Source: Solobacterium sp. (GTDB taxonomy: Bacteria; Bacillota_I; Bacilli_A; Erysipelotrichales; Erysipelotrichaceae). From it: 64,000 nt of DNA. Positions 32,077 through 40,900 of the stretch are shown piece by piece; position 1 is the first letter of the stretch, and each line of letters begins with the position of its first letter. The notes under the pieces were generated by a model that worked only from the letters and a program-made list of their open reading frames with translations, was not told where the DNA came from and did no database searches. Both the position numbers and the translations under genes were made by a program. Where the stretch lies: positions 1 to 64,000 of the forward strand of contig JAKVKC010000011.1 in NCBI GenBank assembly GCA_022486705.1, in the 5' to 3' direction.

Positions 32077-33336
32077 TCAGCGCTCTCCTTTCGGGATGGT
32101 GATCACCGCGACAGTTCCCTTGCCTAACGTGCTCTGGATCTCCAAAGTCCCCTGCGACATCTCCTGCAGTCTCTGTCGGACATTCTGAATGCCAATGTGC
32201 GTACGTCCATCCGCATGCGGTGCCTCAGGATCAAACCCAGCACCATTGTCTTCTACTTTAATGATATATGCATGCGGTCCTTCCTGTGTAGAAATACAGA
32301 TCGTACCGCCCTTCTTTGTCTTGGTAATGCCATATCTGACCGCATTCTCTACAATCGGCTGCAGGGTCAGTGTCGGCAGTCTGAATAAAGAAGTCTCAAT
32401 ATGATATTCCACTTTCAGTTTATCCGGGAAGCGCAGCATTTCCATCGCCAGATAATGCTTTACATGATCCAATTCCTTTTCAAAAGCAATCGGCTTATCC
32501 TGCGATAATGAATCCATATTCCCCCGTAAAAATTCAGAGAATTCTGCAGTCGCTCTTTCAGCAGCTTCAGGATCTTCATGGCACAGTGACTGGATCGTAC
32601 TTAAGGCATTGTATAAGAAATGAGGCTGGATCTGCGACAGCATGATCTTGACTCTGTCCTCCATCATCTCTTTCTCTTTTGCGGCCATCTCCCTGCCCCT
32701 CTCCACATGAATATAGAAGTAAATACAGAGAATGCTCAGGAACGCACCGGTATACGTCAATGACAGTCCATTGGCAAAGAAATCAATTAAGATACCAGCC
32801 AAGGGAAGAAGCGGATACAGAATAAAGACAGCCTGATTCTTTCTCCCTAAAGAACGAGAAGAAATGATAATGATGAATACTATCAGCAGAGACAATGCCG
32901 GATAGATCTGTGAGCCAAGATAGAAGCTCCCCCTTTCATAGAAGCCCATTGCATTGATTGAAAAGAAGTATCCAAAGAAAAGATTCATCAGGACTGCTGC
33001 CGATGAAACATAGAAGCATCCATCAAAGAGCACTGTGATCCTTTTCATCATCTTCTTATCCTGAAGGAACTCACTGATATAGCGCACAAAAAAGTTGACG
33101 ATCACGTAGCCGGAAATATAATTCACCGTATTGGAGAGATAGAGCAAGACGGTATATTCTGCATGTCCATCCAGCCACCAGTCAAAAAGATCGCTCAGCA
33201 AGATAATGAGCAGGGCAATGCACATCCATATAAAATGCCTGTTCTCTTTCATTGCTTCCTGTGAAAGAAGACTGATGAGCAATAAGCATACAATCACAGA
33301 ACATAGGCTATCCAATGTCAGATTTGCAATGATCAT
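32077..33336 (-). CDS. LytS-type sensor histidine kinase
   Basis: A 419-residue membrane kinase. About six to seven hydrophobic spans fill residues 1-215, followed by a short coiled segment, the His_kinase domain with the phospho-His in QIQPHFLYNALSTIQSL, and an ATPase domain with the N box NAVRYGI and G box DNGAGFD. It phosphorylates the response regulator encoded one base downstream. No known ligand domain is seen outside the membrane; the signal is probably membrane-borne. GAGGAAG precedes the start. Confidence 0.92.
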   Translation of the reverse strand: MIIANLTLDSLCSVIVCLLLISLLSQEAMKENRHFIWMCIALLIILLSDLFDWWLDGHAEYTVLLYLSNTVNYISGYVIVNFFVRYISEFLQDKKMMKRITVLFDGCFYVSSAAVLMNLFFGYFFSINAMGFYERGSFYLGSQIYPALSLLIVFIIIISSRSLGRKNQAVFILYPLLPLAGILIDFFANGLSLTYTGAFLSILCIYFYIHVERGREMAAKEKEMMEDRVKIMLSQIQPHFLYNALSTIQSLCHEDPEAAERATAEFSEFLRGNMDSLSQDKPIAFEKELDHVKHYLAMEMLRFPDKLKVEYHIETSLFRLPTLTLQPIVENAVRYGITKTKKGGTICISTQEGPHAYIIKVEDNGAGFDPEAPHADGRTHIGIQNVRQRLQEMSQGTLEIQSTLGKGTVAVITIPKGER

Positions 33337-33444
33337 TTGCTTCCTCTTTATGTCAGTTTAGCACAATGCTGATATCTTCGTCATCTGTCTTTCTGCACTT
33401 TCGATTCTTCTATTTCCAGTACGCATGTATTGCCTGTTCCATTG

Positions 33445-33482
33445 GAAAAAACAGGGCTCTGTCAGTTCATGACAAAGTCCTG
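33445..33482 (-). terminator. Terminator after the 1493-residue surface protein gene
   Basis: On the minus strand CAGGACTTTGTCA pairs imperfectly with TGACAGAGCCCTG (33482-33452), followed by six T. Confidence 0.7.
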
Positions 33483-33505
33483 CATTTTGCTCCATTCTCT
33501 TTAGA

Positions 33506-36500
33506 TCAAGCTTCAAACTGATGCTTTTTGCGCCGTGCAAAGTATGCCCCTGCAATACCGCATGATATAAGCAATGCGAACATTCCCATCATTGCATCAT
33601 TCTTAACAGAGGTATCTGGGCTCTCATATGCATCTTCTGTCTTCTCAGCTTCTGCTTTGTAAGCAATCGCATAGGTAGAGAACTTCTTGAGATACGCTGT
33701 AAGGGTCTTCTTATCCGCGCTGATTTCGATCTTCTCTCCATCCGCATTTGCTGTCTCGGTGATCTTATCTACAGCACCATTGTGATAGCGGAACAGTGCA
33801 TATCCATCTTTGCCCTGAAGCGATGATGGCAGATGCATGACAACCTTGATCGTATCGACCCCATATGTTTCAACGCTCAGTTCAGTTATTTTTTCCGGAT
33901 CATTGTCATTGATCTCTTTCGTAAGATCCAGATCAAGCATCATTCCTTTTGTCATGCCAGCTGGATCTGCAGAGATTGCTTTATTTATTTCATCTGCATT
34001 TACGGAGTTCTCATTCTCTTTAACAAACAGCTGAATATATACCTTATTGTTCTGTTCACCTAGCTTGTCAGAAATGATGTTCAATCCGCCAGCTTCAACG
34101 TTAGGTGTATTATCACCTTCCGTTATAACAAGGCTGCTGTCGCTCTTAGACGGCATCGCAATGTTCTGGATTACATTCTGTCCTTTGATCGTAACAAGGA
34201 TCGTAACCGCAGCAGGCGTCGTACCATCACTCGCAGTCAGTATCATTTCATAATCACCATCCGGCACATTCTCACTGACATAAGTATAAGGACTTGAATC
34301 TCCAACGACCATGATAAATCCTACATAATCATCACGATGTATCATTCCGCTAGGCTTTCCTAATGTACTGGTGATTGTTCCGCTGACAGTATGTTCTGTC
34401 TCTTCCTTAACGACAGAGACCTTAGCTGCTGAACCAGCATTATGGTTCTTATCTTCAGCATATCTGACATACCATGTTCCATCCGTAACCGAAGTACTTC
34501 CATCAGAACATACCTTCCACTGATCTGTACCATTCGGTGAATACTCCATTGCCGAAGTTGTTCCAGAAATCGTTCCATTGATTCCTATAACACTTGAAGG
34601 TGCTGATTGATCTGCCTTTTTAATTGTAAAACCAGTGCTTCCGCTGCCAGCGTTATAGTTGCCAGTTTCTGCTACTGCAGCTTTAACGTAGTAAGTACCA
34701 GCATTTGCAGGTCTCTCACCATCTGATACCGTCTCTTCTGTGCATGCACTGTCAGTGTAATACTTGTAGGAAACCGAGCCCGATCCAGGATTGCTGCCTT
34801 CCGTGATTGATGGATCCTTTGCAGTATCTCCATAAGCCCAACCAGAAATGCTCACGCTCACAGAAATATCAGCTTTCTTAATATTGAACTGCGTTGTTTT
34901 TTCTGCTGGCAGTTTGTAGCTGCTGTTGCTTAATGAATCTGCTGTTGCAGTATAACCCGTTCCTGCATTCGTCTTTCCACCTATGACAGTGATCGTGCAT
35001 TCATCTGTACCAATCAGTCCAGTAGCTGTCGCTGTTGGTTTCTGCTCACTGCCATTGTAAGTTAATCCAGTATTGCTCCATGTGATGCCAATTTCCTTTT
35101 TAGAAATAGTAAATGCCTGCGTGTTAGCAGTCGGGAGTTTGTAATTACTGTTGCTCAGCGAATCTGCCATTGCAGTATAATCTGTTCCTGCATGAGTCTC
35201 TCCACCTGTGACAGTGATTGTGCATTCATCTGTACCAACCAGACCAATAGCTGTCGCTGTTGGTTTCTGCTCAGTTCCATTGTAAGTGAATTCAGTGTTG
35301 TTCCATGTGATACCTATTTCCTTAGGAGCAATTGACGCATGAGTAAATACATAGGTATCTTCTTTAAGCTGATATTTGGCTGCATCATCACCGGCCAGGG
35401 ACAGACTGAGGGTTACAGATTTATTATTCCCTGCGTTAACATCTGCATAATCTCCCGGAGTGACAGTTACAGAGACCTTATCTGTTTCAACTATGCTGCT
35501 TAATGCTAATGAGCCAGTTTTAACAGTTCCTGCTGAAGAGGTGCCATCATAAACCTTGCTTACAGCAAGAGTTCCATCACCTGTAACTTCAATAGTTTTT
35601 TTACCGATGACAAATTCTTTATTCCCTGTTCCTGCTTTATAGTATGTAGTTTCTGCAACATCTGCTTTGACGTAATATGTTCCATGTTTAGTTGGCTTTC
35701 CGCCAGTTGTTAATGCGCCTGAATTAGTTTCTGTAGTCTTGGTGCTTAATGTTTCATCTGTGTAATAAGTATAAACAACATCTGCACCGCCTGGATTGCT
35801 GCCATTTTCTAATGTTGGTGTGTTGGCAGTCTCTCCATAACTCCAGTCATCAAGTTTAACTGTCACGGCAATGGCTGCTTGTTCTACTGTGATCGTTAAT
35901 TCCGGCTTTGTTGGAACATCACCATAATCAAATACTAAAGTCGCTGTTCCAACACTCAGTCCATTCAGATAGGTCCGATTGATTGTCACCTTTTTACCAT
36001 AAACTGAATAATCCGTACCTGCCGTGAGTGTATAATCCCCATTTTTGATAGATCCAAGAGTATGACTGATTTCCGTTGCTATAGTTTGTTTTTTAGCATG
36101 ATCATAGGTTGCTTCTGTTGTTGTAATACTAGCATTAGTATTTGCCACAATATGAATTCCTTGAATTGCATTACGTGTTGCTGATGCATCGGCCTCGATT
36201 GGTTTAATTGTACTGTAATTGTAAATACTGTCAGATACAGGTGCTGATGTAGAAGTATTTGTCTGATATTGATACCAAGTATCATTTGTCTCTCCAAAGC
36301 TTACAGTAGCATTCCCAAAGGCACCAAGATGTTTTTCAGAGTCACTATAATATTGGTCTCCAATTGCATTAATAGTGCCGCCAGTCAGAGTAATATTGCT
36401 TTTTGCAGCCTCAAAGCCACCGCCAATTCCAGCGGCATAATTTCCACCTATTGCAGTCACTGTTCCATTATTGATATTAATGTTTTTACCAGATCCCCCG

Positions 36501-37987
36501 GTGAAACCACCGGTTCCGCTAAACTTGCCGCCGCCGCCAATACCTGCACCGCCGCCCCACGAACCATTGCCACCAGTTGCTGTGACAATTCCACCAGAAA
36601 TGGTGATATTGTTTCCATCATTAGCATGATAATTACCAACAGAATAACCTCCACCAATACCTGCACCGATATTGCCTCCAGTTGCATTCAGTGTACCAGT
36701 CCCGTCAATCACCAACGGGCTAGTTCCGTTTTCAAGTCCTGCATGATAGTTACCTGCAGTCAGCGTATTTGTAGTTCCGTCTGCCAGTGTGACTGTTGTT
36801 GTACCTGTATTGCTGATGATGAATGCTGGATTGCTGTTTGCAGAGTTATTTATGGTTACGCCATTCAAAGTAATTTTGACCTCGCCTGCAGAATCAGGAG
36901 CAACATTAATATAATCATTTGTTGTTGTGATACCTGCATTCATTCCAATTTCATAAGTACCAGCTGCATTGATTTTTAAAACACCGTCTGTATATGTATA
37001 TCCGGTTCCTCCTGTAATTGTAAGATCCGGGTTTTTATTGATGGTATACACGATGGGGCTTGAATAATGCTCACCGCTTGTCACTTTGAAATAGTACGTG
37101 GCAACGACTGCATCGGCTGCAGGTGTCATTGTCAGTGTTGTGCCGCTAACAGTAAGTTCTCCGGCAGGCCATGCCGATCCCACCTCATAAGTACCATTTG
37201 AAGTGCACCAAGCAGCCTTGTATTCCTTGGGTGCAGTGTCTGTACCAGTGTACGCAATGGAAAATGACTGGTCCATTGTATTCCCCTGAAGAGAGGAAAA
37301 AGAGGAGCCATTTTCCGGAGTGATAGTAATTGTGGCATTATCATCATCAAGCAGCACGATTTCATGATCATCTGGTTCAGTGATTCCACTTACCTTGATA
37401 CTTGCTTCTGCTGTTTTGCCTTCTGAAATAATATTCTTGCCTGCTTTGATCAAGTAAGTAACGGTGAAATGATATGTGCCATCTGCTGTGGCTGGATATG
37501 TAAAGCCTGTGAGATCCGTTTCTTTTAAGCAGGCTGCGGTGATATCACCATCGTTTTCTTCTTCAATCTTTGTGATCTCAACAGTATAATCTGCATCAGA
37601 TAAGTTCAGCTTTGCGGTGATCGTATCTGATGTGCTGTCTTCTGACATCCTGCCGTTTAAAGAAAGTACTGCTGGTGCCGTCACTTTGATTGGCTGTACT
37701 GCTGTCTTTCCTTCATAGCTGACCGCAATGCTGGTAACATCTGCTGTCAATGCAGTATTAGGACTGTATGTGTAGTTCTTTACCTCTGCAGGTTTTCCTT
37801 CTGAATAGGAGGCCGTAACGACCATGCCTGCAGGGTCAAAAGAATCTCCTTCTGCATACTCTGTCTTTGTCGGTGCTGTGGCAATGGCAATGCTTTCCAG
37901 CGCCGCCTCCGCATGCACAGGGGAATATACTGGGCTCAGTCCCAGCATCATTCCTACGCATACAATGAAGCTCAGTATTTTTTTCAT
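33506..37987 (-). CDS. Giant cell-surface repeat protein with PDT-type C-terminal anchor
   Basis: A 1493-residue exported protein starting at 37987 (MKKILSF), where GAGGAGGAAG precedes ATG. Order: signal peptide (to about 27); Ig-like domain (about 30-105); Ig-like/sugar-binding-like part; Gly-rich beta-solenoid region (about 330-555) with many GAGIGGG steps; an X2-like domain (about 635-700); MBG-type repeats including two 75-residue tandem units (nucleotides 34872-35321) opening EIGITWNNTEFTYNGTEQKP; further WAYGDTAKDP-type repeats; a TM segment after ESPDTSV and a RRKKHQFEA tail. Adhesin or wall scaffold; ligand unknown. No LPxTG; the tail matches that of the protein at 8441-10456. Confidence 0.88.
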   Translation of the reverse strand: MKKILSFIVCVGMMLGLSPVYSPVHAEAALESIAIATAPTKTEYAEGDSFDPAGMVVTASYSEGKPAEVKNYTYSPNTALTADVTSIAVSYEGKTAVQPIKVTAPAVLSLNGRMSEDSTSDTITAKLNLSDADYTVEITKIEEENDGDITAACLKETDLTGFTYPATADGTYHFTVTYLIKAGKNIISEGKTAEASIKVSGITEPDDHEIVLLDDDNATITITPENGSSFSSLQGNTMDQSFSIAYTGTDTAPKEYKAAWCTSNGTYEVGSAWPAGELTVSGTTLTMTPAADAVVATYYFKVTSGEHYSSPIVYTINKNPDLTITGGTGYTYTDGVLKINAAGTYEIGMNAGITTTNDYINVAPDSAGEVKITLNGVTINNSANSNPAFIISNTGTTTVTLADGTTNTLTAGNYHAGLENGTSPLVIDGTGTLNATGGNIGAGIGGGYSVGNYHANDGNNITISGGIVTATGGNGSWGGGAGIGGGGKFSGTGGFTGGSGKNININNGTVTAIGGNYAAGIGGGFEAAKSNITLTGGTINAIGDQYYSDSEKHLGAFGNATVSFGETNDTWYQYQTNTSTSAPVSDSIYNYSTIKPIEADASATRNAIQGIHIVANTNASITTTEATYDHAKKQTIATEISHTLGSIKNGDYTLTAGTDYSVYGKKVTINRTYLNGLSVGTATLVFDYGDVPTKPELTITVEQAAIAVTVKLDDWSYGETANTPTLENGSNPGGADVVYTYYTDETLSTKTTETNSGALTTGGKPTKHGTYYVKADVAETTYYKAGTGNKEFVIGKKTIEVTGDGTLAVSKVYDGTSSAGTVKTGSLALSSIVETDKVSVTVTPGDYADVNAGNNKSVTLSLSLAGDDAAKYQLKEDTYVFTHASIAPKEIGITWNNTEFTYNGTEQKPTATAIGLVGTDECTITVTGGETHAGTDYTAMADSLSNSNYKLPTANTQAFTISKKEIGITWSNTGLTYNGSEQKPTATATGLIGTDECTITVIGGKTNAGTGYTATADSLSNSSYKLPAEKTTQFNIKKADISVSVSISGWAYGDTAKDPSITEGSNPGSGSVSYKYYTDSACTEETVSDGERPANAGTYYVKAAVAETGNYNAGSGSTGFTIKKADQSAPSSVIGINGTISGTTSAMEYSPNGTDQWKVCSDGSTSVTDGTWYVRYAEDKNHNAGSAAKVSVVKEETEHTVSGTITSTLGKPSGMIHRDDYVGFIMVVGDSSPYTYVSENVPDGDYEMILTASDGTTPAAVTILVTIKGQNVIQNIAMPSKSDSSLVITEGDNTPNVEAGGLNIISDKLGEQNNKVYIQLFVKENENSVNADEINKAISADPAGMTKGMMLDLDLTKEINDNDPEKITELSVETYGVDTIKVVMHLPSSLQGKDGYALFRYHNGAVDKITETANADGEKIEISADKKTLTAYLKKFSTYAIAYKAEAEKTEDAYESPDTSVKNDAMMGMFALLISCGIAGAYFARRKKHQFEA
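34872..35321. repeat. Two tandem 225-base repeats inside the surface protein gene
   Basis: Matching landmarks (TTGCAGTATAA at 34945 and 35170; GCATTCATCTGTACCAA in both) fall 225 bases apart, i.e. 75 codons, keeping the frame. The two units are near-identical in DNA, so copy number may vary between strains. Confidence 0.75.
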
Positions 37988-38064
37988 ACTTACTTCCTCC
38001 TCTGTCGAGACCATTATTTATATACATTAGAATTTATCATGAAAATTGCAGCTGCAGCCATGAT

Positions 38065-38102
38065 TGCCGTGAAACGACCTTTTTCTGCCGTGAAACGGCC
38101 TT
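38065..38102. promoter_or_regulatory. Direct repeats TGCCGTGAAACGRCCTT upstream of the surface protein
   Basis: Two copies, 38065-38081 and 38086-38102, start 21 bases apart (two helical turns); the second contains a perfect small inverted repeat GCCGT/ACGGC. They lie about 80-115 bases before the surface protein ATG and just upstream of its likely promoter (TTCATG...TATAAA region near 38020-38045). This is the spacing of a response-regulator binding site. Confidence 0.5.
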
Positions 38103-38192
38103 ATATACGATTCATCTATTCAAACCATACCACAAACCTGCTCTTCTGCGGCATGAAAAAATCAAAATAATTATTTTTGGATTCTGTAAGGA

Positions 38193-39011
38193 TCAAATGT
38201 TTCCGGGATAGACATACTTTAAGTACTTCTTGGCTGCTGTACACAGGGAAAGTATCGTATGCGGATCTGTTTCCCTGATCTGATATTGATATCTTAGGAA
38301 ATAGCGGGAGAGGTGCAGGACAATGCTTGTGTCTAAGGACGCCAGCCACTTTGCCTCTGTTTCTATGAATGCAATGGAATCATTCTTGCCGGGGATGATC
38401 AGTGTTGTTACTTCAACATGGCATTGATCATAACAATACGCGATCGTATCTTTGACCGTCTGATACTCACCATGCAGTTCATGATAGAATGCGGCATCGC
38501 CTTTCAGATCGATATTCATGGCATCTGTATAAGGCATCAGTTCCTTCAGTACGTTTTTTGTTACACAGCCATTGGTAACAAGAACGACTTTTTTATCGGT
38601 CCCTTTTAAGAGCTTGGCAGTATCACGAATATATTCCCAAGAGATCATGGGTTCATTGTATGTAAAAGCAATGCCTAGATTGTCTCTCTGGGAAAGAATG
38701 ATCTCTGCAAGCTGGTCGGGGGAGATCTCCTGATAGTCTGCGGATTGTTCATCGGCCATAGATATCATGGCATTCTGACAGAAGGGACAGGCAAGATTGC
38801 AGCCATAGCTTCCGGCCGAAAGGATCATGGATCCCGGATAGAAATCAGCGAATGGTTTCTTCTCTATCGGATCCATTGCCAAAGAAGTGATCCTGCCATA
38901 GTTTGCACATGCATTGATGCCATGGCGATTTGTTCTGGCCCTGCACATGCCTGTCTTTCCCTCTTGGATATGGCAATGATGCGGACAGATATCACAGATG
39001 ATCTCAGACAT
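38193..39011 (-). CDS. amrS: AmmeMemoRadiSam system radical SAM enzyme
   Basis: A 272-residue radical SAM protein, relative of PflA. The cluster motif is CNLACPFC (CxxxCxxC) in GSYGCNLACPFCQN. The N-terminus has an extra Cys set (ICDICPHHCHIQEGKTGMCRAR) typical of this branch, probably an auxiliary cluster or zinc site. It partners the MEMO/AMMECR1 fusion gene, which overlaps its start by eight bases. The reaction of this conserved three-part system is not established. GAGGTAG precedes ATG. Confidence 0.93.
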   Translation of the reverse strand: MSEIICDICPHHCHIQEGKTGMCRARTNRHGINACANYGRITSLAMDPIEKKPFADFYPGSMILSAGSYGCNLACPFCQNAMISMADEQSADYQEISPDQLAEIILSQRDNLGIAFTYNEPMISWEYIRDTAKLLKGTDKKVVLVTNGCVTKNVLKELMPYTDAMNIDLKGDAAFYHELHGEYQTVKDTIAYCYDQCHVEVTTLIIPGKNDSIAFIETEAKWLASLDTSIVLHLSRYFLRYQYQIRETDPHTILSLCTAAKKYLKYVYPGNI

Positions 39012-40389
39012 GTCTGACTACCTCAAATCTCTGCAGTTTTATACCTTCTTCTTCCGGATCAATGTCTCCTTTATGACAGGCGATTCTGATCTGTTCTTCC
39101 ACGGTATCAACGCCATCAAGGTTCGGCAGCAGCAATCCTCTTCTTTCTCCTTTGGTACAGATGACGCCATATCTTCTGACATCCAATTCTTCTGCCCGGG
39201 AGATATCCTCGATCTCTCCTAAGACATCTGCACTGATGCTCAAATATGGCAGTTCCTCTTCTTCAATCGGTGTGAACCGAGGATCTCCTGTACTGGCACT
39301 GATCGCATTGGCAATGATCTCTGCGGCAATATTCTTCTGTACTGGTGTAATTGTACCGATGCATCCTCGCAGTTCTCCATTTTCATGGATCGATACGAAT
39401 ACACCTGCTTTCTTCTGCAGCATTTCCTTTGGCAGATCCTCTGGCACAGGCATCTTATGATGTTCCGTAATATAGGTTTCTAAAGATCTTCTGGCCAATT
39501 GGACATAGGAATCTTCTTTCTTCTTCTGTATTTCGATCTTCTCTTCTTCTTTTTCTCTGAACTGATCTAAGTAATTCCTATGCTCATCTTTTCCCTGCAC
39601 GGTATATTCGACAAACCCATAGCCGACACCAAGCGTCGCTTCATGCGAAAGTACTTTTGCCGTTACAGCGGTGCGATCCAATGCACCGGCAAGAATGCAG
39701 AAAGAACGATGTCCGCACTCCATTGCCTTTTCCAGAAAGGCAGGTTCATATGCAAGCAGGTTCATGAATGCGGCATTGCCCATATCTTTCATGATCCTTT
39801 GATCATACTGCGGTCCTTCCGGACGATATCCATAAGGGCCGTCTTCTTTTTCACAATGCGCCAGATCGCCGGAAGCGATCCAGGCAATTCTGCGGCCAAG
39901 CTTTTCAGCAGCTTCTGCCACATGCATGCCTAATTCATAATGCTTTGTCAAAGGAAGCCCAGAAATACCGATCCTGACGATCCTGACATCCGGCATCTCC
40001 TGCAATAGGAAATACAGCGGCACCATCGTGCCTTGATCCAGCATCCTGTCTCGGTCATACTCTGTGCCGCCGGGAAAATTGATTTTCTTAAGATACGTAT
40101 TCAGTTCCTCTGTAAGCTCTTCATCATACGGAACATCAAAGGATACCTGCGGTGCACGATAGTTTGAAAAATCTCCATAAGCTCTCTTCCCGGAAGATAT
40201 CATGAAATAATCCGAATACATTGTGGCATGCGGTGAAGTGATGATGACAGTATCCGGATGGCATGCGGCAATGAACTTCGATGCTTCATGATAGGAAGCC
40301 AATGTCTTTTGGATCTTCTTTTCTTCTCCTCTTCCAATCTCTTTTACAGCTACAGGAGGATGCGGTTCCATTACAGCGCGAACAATCAT
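39004..40389 (-). CDS. MEMO-like / AMMECR1 fusion protein (AmmeMemoRadiSam system)
   Basis: A 461-residue fusion. The N-terminal half (to about 265) is MEMO/LigB-like, a class III dioxygenase fold with SPHATMYSDY and SGDLAHCEKEDGPYGYRPEG, where the expected metal-binding His are present. The C-terminal half (about 290-455) is AMMECR1, with ELRGCIGTITP and DPRFTPIEEEEL. The start at 40389 (MIVRAVME) is preferred because AAGGTG lies 6 bases ahead; an in-frame GTG at 40398 is worse placed. Two-gene unit with the radical SAM enzyme; cellular function unknown. Confidence 0.92.
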   Translation of the reverse strand: MIVRAVMEPHPPVAVKEIGRGEEKKIQKTLASYHEASKFIAACHPDTVIITSPHATMYSDYFMISSGKRAYGDFSNYRAPQVSFDVPYDEELTEELNTYLKKINFPGGTEYDRDRMLDQGTMVPLYFLLQEMPDVRIVRIGISGLPLTKHYELGMHVAEAAEKLGRRIAWIASGDLAHCEKEDGPYGYRPEGPQYDQRIMKDMGNAAFMNLLAYEPAFLEKAMECGHRSFCILAGALDRTAVTAKVLSHEATLGVGYGFVEYTVQGKDEHRNYLDQFREKEEEKIEIQKKKEDSYVQLARRSLETYITEHHKMPVPEDLPKEMLQKKAGVFVSIHENGELRGCIGTITPVQKNIAAEIIANAISASTGDPRFTPIEEEELPYLSISADVLGEIEDISRAEELDVRRYGVICTKGERRGLLLPNLDGVDTVEEQIRIACHKGDIDPEEEGIKLQRFEVVRHV

Positions 40390-40473
40390 CTCCAGCACCT
40401 TCTTTCCTTATTGATCTGATTTGTTTCTCTCTCCTACCATTATATCTTTCTGCGACGAAAAGAATGACATCAT

Positions 40474-40509
40474 GCAAAAAAACAGGACCCTATCAATACC
40501 AGAGCCCTG
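40474..40509 (-). terminator. Terminator of the hyp cluster
   Basis: On the minus strand CAGGGCTC pairs with GGGTCCTG (40509-40483) with two G-U pairs, followed by seven T. It separates hypA from the AmmeMemoRadiSam genes, so the two groups are distinct transcripts. Confidence 0.7.
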
Positions 40510-40537
40510 CATAGATCTTGAGAATGAATTGTATATG

Positions 40538-40897
40538 CTATTGTTCCTGTTCTGTTTCTGCTTCAACTTCTTTAATGACGCATTCATTGCCCGCCACCAG
40601 CCATGTATTTCCGCCATGGCAATAAGGACATTCCTTGCCATACTTGATGGTCGAATAAGTCTTATTGCAGTCGCCGCAGATCGTCACTGCCGGCGTGGAT
40701 TCCAATTTCAATTCACACTCTTTGAGCAGCGGATGTTTCACGCGGAAGTAGTTCCAGCAGTCCACAAAGAGATCTGTAATGATACCGGATACTTCCCCGA
40801 CCTGAAGCGTGACTGAACCATACTTGGAAATATGCTTTTCCACGGCAAGTTCATCCAATGTTTTAGCTAAATGCGTTACAATGCCCATTTCATGCAT
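40538..40897 (-). CDS. hypA: HypA-like nickel chaperone
   Basis: A 119-residue protein. The nickel site MHE (residues 1-3, His2 and Glu3) is present, as is the zinc site CGDC...CPYC in a ribbon near residues 74-93. In hydrogenase maturation HypA passes nickel from HypB to the large subunit. Its start is three bases downstream of the oxidoreductase stop, so the genes form an operon. No hydrogenase or urease gene is in the window. Confidence 0.92.
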   Translation of the reverse strand: MHEMGIVTHLAKTLDELAVEKHISKYGSVTLQVGEVSGIITDLFVDCWNYFRVKHPLLKECELKLESTPAVTICGDCNKTYSTIKYGKECPYCHGGNTWLVAGNECVIKEVEAETEQEQ

Positions 40898-40900
40898 AGG

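Noticed and set aside
36269-36979. 236-codon Cys/Ser/Thr-rich ORF opposite the giant surface gene
   Set aside because: It is the antisense of the Gly-rich solenoid repeats; repeats keep the opposite frame open by composition.
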